This document shows, one piece after another, positions 32,615-38,137 of a stretch of DNA of 38,137 nucleotides (the stretch's first letter is position 1; every line of letters begins with the position of its first letter). Made by a program: the position numbers and the translations under genes. The DNA comes from RUG13409 sp045616985 (GTDB lineage Bacteria; Bacillota; Clostridia; Peptostreptococcales; Anaerovoracaceae), in the NCBI GenBank assembly GCA_045616985.1, contig JAZLHU010000002.1, forward strand, positions 1-38,137, given 5' to 3'. The notes beneath the pieces are model-generated. The model worked only from the letters and a program-made list of their open reading frames with translations, was not told the DNA's origin and did not search any database.

Positions 32615-32643
32615 AATATACAATCATTTCCTTATTTTGTCAA
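32615..32643 (-). promoter_or_regulatory. Promoter of the tadZ-cpaF-tadB-tadC operon
   Basis: TTGACA (32638-32643) and TATATT (32615-32620) with a 17-bp spacer follow directly after the glyS terminator. A start near 32608 gives a leader of about 50 nt that includes the MRLRL ORF. Confidence 0.85.
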
Positions 32644-32650
32644 TGCGGGC

Positions 32651-32689
32651 AAATAAAAAAAAGGCATTTGTCTTTCGCAAATGCCTTTT
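32651..32689 (-). terminator. Terminator of the recO-glyS operon
   Basis: AAAAGGCATTTG and CAAATGCCTTTT form a perfect 12-bp stem with a 7-nt loop, followed by eight T residues on the minus strand, 13 nt after the glyS stop codon. The symmetrical A/T ends would allow some activity in both directions. Confidence 0.93.
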
Positions 32690-32701
32690 GTATCAAATAT
32701 C

Positions 32702-34111
32702 TCAGAACTCCATAGCCTTTTCTATGTAGGCTCTTAAATCTTCAATCTTCACTCTTTCCTGCTGCATCGTATCCCTGTCTCTTACGGTTACGCAACCATC
32801 AGCTTCGGTATCAAAGTCAACCGTCAGGCAGAACGGAGTTCCGATTTCGTCTTCCCTTCTGTATCTCTTGCCGATAGAACCGGATGCATCGTAATCTACA
32901 TTGAAGTATCTTGAAAGCATCGCATAAATCTCTTCAGCCTTTTCGTTCTGCTTCTTTGTAAGAGGCATAACCGCAGCCTTATACGGAGCAAGGAAAGGAT
33001 GGAAGTGCATAACAACTCTTGTATCTGCCTTTCCGTCTTCGGAAGCAAGCTCTTCCTCCTCGTATGCATCGCAAAGAAACGCAAGAGCCACTCTGTCTGC
33101 ACCGAGCGATGGTTCAACTACATAAGGTACATATCTCTTTTTCGAATCGATCGGGTCAATGTATTCCATGCTCTTTCCGGATACATTCTGATGCTGAGTA
33201 AGGTCGTAGTTCGTTCTGTCTGCAATTCCCCAAAGCTCGCCCCAGCCAAACGGGAAGAGATATTCAAAATCCGTTGTAGCCTTGGAATAGAAGGACAGCT
33301 CCTCCTTGTCATGATCTCTCAATCTGAGCTTGTCCATATTCATTCCCAAAGATTCAAGGAACTTTCTGCAATATTCTTTCCAATATGCAAACCATTCAAG
33401 GTCCGTATCAGGCTCGCAGAAGAACTCAAGCTCCATCTGTTCAAATTCTCTTATTCTGAAAATGAAGTTGCCCGGTGTGATTTCATTCCTGAAGGATTTA
33501 CCTATCTGAGCAATTCCGAATGGGATCTTTTTTCTTGTTGTTCTTTGAACATTCTGGAAGTTTACGAAAATACCCTGTGCAGTTTCAGGTCTTAAATAAA
33601 CCTCAGCCTTTTTGTCTTCCGTAACACCCATGAAGGTTTTAAACATAAGATTAAACTGTCTGATCTGTGTAAAGTTTGCCTTTCCGCAATCAGGACATGG
33701 AACCTTGTGCTCTGTTATCCAGTTTTCCATCTGCTCGTTGGACCAGCCGTCTACACTGCCTTCAAGTTCTATATTATTTTCCTGTGCAAATTCTTCAATG
33801 AGCTTGTCTGCTCTGTGTCTTGCATGACACTCTTTGCAATCCATAAGAGGATCTGAGAAGCCGCCAACGTGTCCTGATGCGACCCATGTTTGCGGGTTCA
33901 TAAGTATTGCAGCATCAAGCCCTACATTGTATGGTGATTCCTGAACAAATTTTTTCCACCAAGCTTTCTTTACATTGTTCTTAAACTCAACGCCTACAGG
34001 ACCATAATCCCATGCGTTAGCAAGACCGCCGTAAATTTCAGAACCCGGGAATAAAAATCCTCTTGACTTGCATAAGCTGACAATCTTGTCCATTGAAAAT
34101 TCTTTATTCAT
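32702..34111 (-). CDS. glyS: Glycyl-tRNA synthetase, single-chain class II type
   Basis: This enzyme charges tRNA-Gly; two tRNA-Gly genes lie at the other end of the window. The 469 residues have class II motifs: GSEIYGGLANAWDYGPVG at the N-terminus, FGIAQIGKSFRNEITPGNFIFRIREFEQMELEFF (motif 2), and GADRVALAFLCDAY (motif 3), with the C-terminal anticodon-binding domain at about 370-469. This is the homodimeric form, not the alpha2-beta2 GlyQS form. The ATG at 34111 overlaps the DUF4342 gene by 8 nt; ATG 34093 is an alternative. A strong terminator follows. Confidence 0.97.
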   Translation of the reverse strand: MNKEFSMDKIVSLCKSRGFLFPGSEIYGGLANAWDYGPVGVEFKNNVKKAWWKKFVQESPYNVGLDAAILMNPQTWVASGHVGGFSDPLMDCKECHARHRADKLIEEFAQENNIELEGSVDGWSNEQMENWITEHKVPCPDCGKANFTQIRQFNLMFKTFMGVTEDKKAEVYLRPETAQGIFVNFQNVQRTTRKKIPFGIAQIGKSFRNEITPGNFIFRIREFEQMELEFFCEPDTDLEWFAYWKEYCRKFLESLGMNMDKLRLRDHDKEELSFYSKATTDFEYLFPFGWGELWGIADRTNYDLTQHQNVSGKSMEYIDPIDSKKRYVPYVVEPSLGADRVALAFLCDAYEEEELASEDGKADTRVVMHFHPFLAPYKAAVMPLTKKQNEKAEEIYAMLSRYFNVDYDASGSIGKRYRREDEIGTPFCLTVDFDTEADGCVTVRDRDTMQQERVKIEDLRAYIEKAMEF

Positions 34112-34724
34112 CTTTTTCTGCTGCCTCCTCGAGGTTTATTTCGCTGGCGTCAACGCTTTCCTCCTCCGGTAAATTATTAATAAAATCTGCTGCTTTTTCT
34201 TTTACAGCTTCATAAAGATCAATTCCCTTGGCCTTTGCTGCTTCATAAAGATCTCCGCCCTTGTCAACAACTTCGTCTGCAAGGATTCCGCCTTTATCTT
34301 TCACAACATTAAATGCATCTACGGCCTTATCCGTCACATCAATTATTTCTCCGTCTTCTTTTACAAGCTCAACCCTGCACTTGCATACTCCGGTTGCAAA
34401 TACCGCAGCAATAATTCCCCACCAACGGAGAAGCAGAATTCCGACGATGCCGACTGACAAAGGTAAATTTACCAAAAGCTCATCGTCCTTGAAGACCTTG
34501 ATACGGTTAACATTTCCCCGATTCACCATTTCCTTTACGAAATCGGTAAATTCCTGCACCTTACATTCTTTTTCCGGTGTCTGAGCCGCATCAATGTTTT
34601 CTTCGATGTAAATAATCGCATCGATCTCATTGCCCTGTGCAAACTCCAAAGCCTCTTTTGCTTCCTTGTAGCTTACGCCGGTTCTGTCTTTCACAAGTTC
34701 AATTTTTTCAAGAGTAATTTCCAT
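34104..34724 (-). CDS. DUF4342 protein with N-terminal UBA-like domain
   Basis: The protein has 206 residues. Residues 4-45 (LEKIELVKDRTGVSYKEAKEALEFAQGNEIDAI) form a UBA/TS-N-like three-helix segment. Residues about 55-120 match the DUF4342 pattern with one hydrophobic stretch (LPLSVGIVGILLLRWWGIIAAVFATG). The tail from about 140 has repeated amphipathic segments (DLYEAAKAKGIDLYEAVKEKA), which may form a helical bundle or coiled coil. Function is unknown. It lies between recO and glyS with 15-nt and overlapping junctions, so it is part of their operon. Confidence 0.85.
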   Translation of the reverse strand: MEITLEKIELVKDRTGVSYKEAKEALEFAQGNEIDAIIYIEENIDAAQTPEKECKVQEFTDFVKEMVNRGNVNRIKVFKDDELLVNLPLSVGIVGILLLRWWGIIAAVFATGVCKCRVELVKEDGEIIDVTDKAVDAFNVVKDKGGILADEVVDKGGDLYEAAKAKGIDLYEAVKEKAADFINNLPEEESVDASEINLEEAAEKDE

Positions 34725-34739
34725 AATTATCCCCTTTCC

Positions 34740-35483
34740 TTAAATCTTTAACCCTTCGCTTTTTAAGTTTTCTATACCGAGATGAAAAGCAAAATATGCT
34801 TTCAGGATCTTTTTCAGCAGTACTTCACTTTCTTTGGGAAGTGCCAGATTTTCCAAACTGTGCAAAGGATGATTTTCAATAAATCCTGTAACTTTTATTA
34901 TATCATTTGATACTTCAAATATCAACGGATTAAGCCTTGACGGTGCATCATAGCAGTTTTCACAAAGAAGTCCTCCGTCGGGCACTGAAAAAGCCTTCAG
35001 CCTTTCCCCGGATCCGCATTTTACACAGCCGCCGAGCATCGGAGCCGAACCTGATAACTTAAGTGTTTTAAGCATAAAAGCAACAAGCAGCGTATCATAC
35101 GAGTTTTTTCTTTTTTCAAGAAGACTGAGGAACTCAGCAATAAGATTATACATTCCCCTTGCAATCTCACCTTCTTCAAGCATTAAATCCGTAAGCTCCA
35201 GCGCATAGGATGCAATCATGTACTTATCAACATCTTCACCCAAAGAGAAAAAACTTTCTATGGTTTCCGCACCGTTTATATTATAGCTGTCCTTGTTTTT
35301 AAACAGCTCGTATCTGCCTTTCGTAAAAGGTCTTAAAGCCAACGCTGTTTTGTTCTTACCTTTCTCCGATATCGACGTTCCGGCACTTATTTTACCGTAT
35401 TTTTCGGACAGCAAAACAATCATCCGCCTGCCGCCGATGGTTTTAATCTGCTTTAAAATTATGCCTTCGGTTTCCGTATACAT
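34740..35483 (-). CDS. recO: DNA repair protein RecO
   Basis: RecO acts with RecF and RecR to load RecA on SSB-coated DNA. Starting at ATG 35483 gives 247 residues, the normal size. The N-terminal OB fold starts MYTETEGIILKQIKTIGG, then comes a helical region, and a zinc site CVKCG then CENC near residues 155-180. The reading frame is open up to 35558, but that extension is lysine-rich and not RecO-like. A ribosome binding site for ATG 35483 is unclear; GGGAG lies about 16 nt upstream. The usual upstream neighbour era is missing here. Confidence 0.94.
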   Translation of the reverse strand: MYTETEGIILKQIKTIGGRRMIVLLSEKYGKISAGTSISEKGKNKTALALRPFTKGRYELFKNKDSYNINGAETIESFFSLGEDVDKYMIASYALELTDLMLEEGEIARGMYNLIAEFLSLLEKRKNSYDTLLVAFMLKTLKLSGSAPMLGGCVKCGSGERLKAFSVPDGGLLCENCYDAPSRLNPLIFEVSNDIIKVTGFIENHPLHSLENLALPKESEVLLKKILKAYFAFHLGIENLKSEGLKI

Positions 35484-35508
35484 CACTAATTCATGAAGCT
35501 CCCATTGC

Positions 35509-35583
35509 TTATTTCGCTTCAGCTTTAGCTTTCTCTTCTTTATATTCCTGAAGAACATCAGCCTTTAAGGCAAAGCCTGCCAT
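35509..35583 (-). other. 24-codon ORF upstream of recO (possible gene tail or small ORF)
   Basis: Between recO and the divergent M20 fragment is an ATG-initiated ORF of 24 codons with the composition of a protein C-terminus: MAGFALKADVLQEY followed by a Lys/Glu/Ala-rich end. No ribosome binding site precedes it, and in-frame stops occur just upstream. It may be the tail of a gene lost in a rearrangement or a small leader ORF of recO. I do not recognise the sequence. Confidence 0.35.
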
Positions 35584-35621
35584 TGCCAGGCAAATTATTC
35601 AATGAAAGTATATTTGTATAC

Positions 35622-35629
35622 ATTATACT
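35622..35629. promoter_or_regulatory. Overlapping divergent -10 elements (recO and M20 fragment)
   Basis: ATTATACT reads as TATAAT on the minus strand (35622-35627, towards recO) and TATACT on the plus strand (35624-35629, towards the M20 fragment). The -35 regions are weak on both sides (TTTTCA for recO at 35645-35650). Assignment is tentative. Confidence 0.35.
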
Positions 35630-35643
35630 TGAAGAGGTACTTT

Positions 35644-36385
35644 ATGAAAACATTTATTTTACTCGTACTTGCAGCCATTATTGCATGCATTCTGCTTGCA
35701 TTTATCAGAACCCTGCTTCTTAAACCTAAAAAAGCAAATTATGAGTTTTCCAAAGACATCGATCGTTCTATGGCTTACGGAGAAAAGCTTGCGCATCTTA
35801 TCCAATATGAAACCGAATCTCACAGGGATAATCCCGAGGTTGAAAAATTCAGAGGTTTTCATAAGGTTCTGGAAAAAGAATTCCCGACAGTTTTTGAAAA
35901 ATTAGAGAAAATAGAAATTGACGGCAATTTAATGATGAAATGGAAAGGCATAGACAGCAGCCTTGATCCGATCATTATGATTTCTCATATAGATGTTGTG
36001 CCGGCAGAAGGAGAATGGACTTACCCGCCTTATTCGGGACATATTACTGAAGATTACAGAATATACGGAAGAGGTTTTATGCACACCGCCGTCTCATGCC
36101 CTTGACCTTGAAGGCCTGCCATTTAAGATGACTACGGAATGCATAAAGAAGATTTTTCCGGAAGTCGGCATCATGCAGTACGTTGTTACAGGCGGAACAG
36201 ACTCAAGATTCTTTGATCCTGTCTGCGACAATTGCGTAAGATTCTCACCGATCTGTACAGAACCCGACCAGATGGACTCCATGCACGCAAAAGATGAAAA
36301 CATCTTCATCACTGCCCTTCCGATGGCAGTTGATTATTACAAGGAATTAATCCGGATCCAGGAACAAAGGCAACCAGAATTGTAA
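35644..36385 (+). pseudogene. M20 family metallopeptidase, broken by an internal deletion and frameshift
   Basis: The 5' part starts at ATG 35644 with AGAGG 7 nt upstream. It has an N-terminal membrane anchor (1-24) and the first half of an M20 catalytic domain up to ISHIDVVPAEGEWTYPPYSGH and YGRGFM. It then runs into a stop at 36103-36105. The 3' part continues in another frame from about 36083 with TPPSHALDLEG, VVTGGTDSRFF and MHAKDENIFI, the C-terminal M20 end. Between them roughly 200 residues are missing, including the bridging Asp, the catalytic Glu pair and the dimerisation domain. The product cannot be an active peptidase. A real deletion and an assembly artefact are both possible. 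Confidence 0.85.
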
Positions 36386-36389
36386 AAGA

Positions 36390-36427
36390 CTTGACATGTT
36401 TTAACAAATGAGAATTAATTTGTCAAG
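36390..36427. repeat. Inverted repeat CTTGACA-N24-TGTCAAG
   Basis: A perfect 7-bp inverted repeat lies in the 80-bp gap between the M20 pseudogene and the ECF fusion gene. On the minus strand the right arm supplies TTGACA with TAAAAC 17 bp downstream. It might be a regulatory site or two opposed -35 elements. No target-site duplication or transposase is associated. Confidence 0.45.
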
Positions 36428-36466
36428 GTGGTTTTCTGTATATTCACAACAAAGATACAAATTATG

Positions 36467-38137
36467 TTATTCCACAAGTCCGTATTTCAGTTTCACCCGG
36501 TCCAGTTTTTCCAACATCGGCTCGGCTCCGAACCAAAGGAACAGAACGGTGGCAGCAGCATGAACGGCATCCATGGGGAACCCTGTCAGGTAATATCCGA
36601 GAATGATTTTCATGTTCAGCGACTCGCTTCCCCAAATAAGCGCAGAGGCAGGATTCATGATTCCTCCGTAAATCAGGAACGTGCACAATGCTCCGAACAC
36701 ACACAGCGACTCTCTGGAACGCACGAGTAATCCTTTTCTGTAGGAAACGCCCGCCAGAAAGCCGATGATTCCCATGGAAAACATCTGCCACGGTGTCCAA
36801 GGCCCCTGAGAAAACAGTATGTTGGAAACCAGCATCGTTACTGCACCAACGAGAAAACCTGTTTCTCCGCCGAAAGCAACTCCCGCGATGATCGTAAGTG
36901 CCATTACGGGTTTAAATTGCGGCAGCATAAAAAACGCGGCTCGCCCCGCGATAGCCATAGCGCAAAGCGTTGCAATAATAACGAGTTCTCTTGCTTTCGG
37001 CTTTCGTTCTTCAAAAACCATGAAAAAAGGTGTCATGCATTCTATCAATACCACCAAAGCGGTAATGTAGTATTGTTTCTTTTCCACGTAGACCACGCCG
37101 ACAAACAAGGTTACGGGAATCAGCAGCAGGATCATAACAGACGCAATCACCGTACGTTTCGAAAGTTTCCTTTTTTCCGCCGGTGTTTGAATGGGTCTCG
37201 GAGATTTCGAGCGTTTCCCGAGGAAAAAAGCCAGCAGCGCAAGAAGACCGATAAAAACGGCGTATAAGGCGAGCTGTTCATGGCCGATCGTCGTCATGCC
37301 GGTTTTATTGATAAACTCGCTTAGGTTTTCACTCTTTGCGCAGTATATGAACAATATCAGCGCGGCGGCTGCCGAGACAGCGGCCCCAAGCTTTCGCCAA
37401 AGTGGAAGCTTTCTGTCTTCCGCTTCAGAACACTTTATCGGTTCAAAAGACGGCGCTTTTTCCGTTACGATCTGCTTCGGCGGATGTTTTCCGCCGACCA
37501 CTTCAATCACGTCCTCCGCAGTGACAGCCTTCGGTTCAAACTCCCGTGCCATACGATTGGCGGCCGTAGTATAGAAGCTGTTTCCGGCAAAAAAGCTGTC
37601 CGGTTCAGACACCGTGACCAGATTGCCGTCGAAAAACATTCCGCATCGATCGGCATTGGCGGCGCAAAACTCAATGTCATGACTGACCATAATAATACAT
37701 ACACCGCTATTACATAGCTTTCGCAGTATTTCAGCCAGCGTCTGCTTGAACGGAATATCAAGTCCCTTTGTCGGCTCATCGAGCAGGAGAATGTCAGGGG
37801 CAAGAAGAAGTATCTTCGCCAGAGCAGCTCTCTGCTGTTCTCCGCCCGAAAGGTCATAGGGATGCCGCTGCAACAGCTGTGAAATCTCGCATAGTTCTGC
37901 GACTTTACAAATCTCCGTTCCTTGCTGTTTCACGGAGATGCCCTGTAATTTCAGTATATCGGCAAGATCTTCATAGACCGTTTTCTTCAAAAATATCGTC
38001 TGCGGATCCTGCGGCAGAAGACCGATCCGCCCTGTGGTATGTATCTCCCCGCGATAGGGCTTTTTCAGTCCGCTCAACAACTTCAGCGTTGTGGTTTTTC
38101 CGCTGCCGTTTCCGCCCAAAATACAGAAAAGCTCTCC
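36467..38137 (-). CDS. ECF-type transporter: ATPase domain fused to S-component-like membrane domain (5' end outside window)
   Basis: The frame is open to the window edge, so the gene is partial (557 codons seen). The visible part begins GELFCILGGNGSGKTT (Walker A) and continues with the Q-loop LLPQDPQ, the signature LSGGEQQRAALAK, Walker B ILLLDEP and the switch VSHD, the second or only ABC domain of an EcfA-like protein. After a linker come about nine hydrophobic segments, first unassigned helices (240-360). An ECF S-component domain follows (RELVIIATLCAMAIAGRAAF, FGGETGFLVGAVTMLVSN, GPWTPWQMFSMGIIGFLAGV). Similar fusions import vitamins such as cobalamin; the substrate here is unknown. Some stretches look GC-richer than neighbouring genes. 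Confidence 0.87.
   Translation of the reverse strand, partial: GELFCILGGNGSGKTTTLKLLSGLKKPYRGEIHTTGRIGLLPQDPQTIFLKKTVYEDLADILKLQGISVKQQGTEICKVAELCEISQLLQRHPYDLSGGEQQRAALAKILLLAPDILLLDEPTKGLDIPFKQTLAEILRKLCNSGVCIIMVSHDIEFCAANADRCGMFFDGNLVTVSEPDSFFAGNSFYTTAANRMAREFEPKAVTAEDVIEVVGGKHPPKQIVTEKAPSFEPIKCSEAEDRKLPLWRKLGAAVSAAAALILFIYCAKSENLSEFINKTGMTTIGHEQLALYAVFIGLLALLAFFLGKRSKSPRPIQTPAEKRKLSKRTVIASVMILLLIPVTLFVGVVYVEKKQYYITALVVLIECMTPFFMVFEERKPKARELVIIATLCAMAIAGRAAFFMLPQFKPVMALTIIAGVAFGGETGFLVGAVTMLVSNILFSQGPWTPWQMFSMGIIGFLAGVSYRKGLLVRSRESLCVFGALCTFLIYGGIMNPASALIWGSESLNMKIILGYYLTGFPMDAVHAAATVLFLWFGAEPMLEKLDRVKLKYGLVE

Noticed and set aside
32999..33595. Plus-strand open frame of 198 codons
   Set aside because: It is fully antisense to glyS, with no ribosome binding site or family signature.

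Overview
The window is chromosomal DNA of a low-GC, anaerobic Firmicute of class Clostridia. Support for this comes from RNase Y, single-chain glycyl-tRNA synthetase, an NfnAB-type ferredoxin:NADP+ transhydrogenase, a Gram-positive Tad (Flp) pilus locus, an LtaS-like sulfatase, HslUV and GGAGG-type ribosome binding sites. I cannot place the genus. Nearly every gene is on the minus strand. The exceptions are an amidohydrolase (23318-24592) and a broken M20 peptidase (35644-36385).

Layout, left to right. (1) 1-592: six tRNA genes, transcribed Val-Asp-Thr-Tyr-Gly-Gly from a consensus promoter. (2) 601-9425: a long housekeeping operon yraN-comM-dprA-topA-hslV-hslU-hflX-yigZ with many overlapping stop/start codons. 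(3) 9451-9627: an unannotated rod-shaped structured RNA with its own promoter-like sequence, 6S-like in shape. (4) 9641-13684: rny, a cysteine desulfurase and thiI, the sulfur relay for tRNA s4U. (5) 13767-15672: a MATE-type transporter fused to a degenerate GHKL ATPase-like domain, behind a structured leader that can form a pseudoknot. (6) 15733-17251: a MinD-like ATPase and radC. (7) 17281-19397: gap overlapping a DPM1-like glycosyltransferase/GtrA fusion. (8) 19484-23248: HAD phosphatase, RluA-type pseudouridine synthase and LtaS-like enzyme. (9) 24593-32643: a compact Tad pilus locus (tadZ-cpaF-tadB-tadC, then nfnA-nfnB, then flp-tadE-DUF5702-pseudopilin-small protein). (10) 32702-35483: recO, a DUF4342 protein and glyS. 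(11) 35509-38137: a disturbed end with a gene-tail-like mini-ORF, a deleted M20 peptidase pseudogene and the 3' part of an ECF transporter fusion running off the window.

The most interesting region is the Tad locus. Two redox genes sit between its motor/platform genes and its pilin genes. Its pilin half has a promoter with the same architecture as the first (TTGACA-17-TATATT). One pseudopilin-like protein carries two exactly spaced H-x3-C-x22-C-x2-C modules, and the TadZ-like protein has lost the P-loop lysines. A five-codon leader ORF (MRLRL) with its own ribosome binding site precedes tadZ. The other candidates for new biology are the MATE-GHKL fusion with its leader and the rod-shaped RNA. 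All names are read from motifs by eye; no database was searched.
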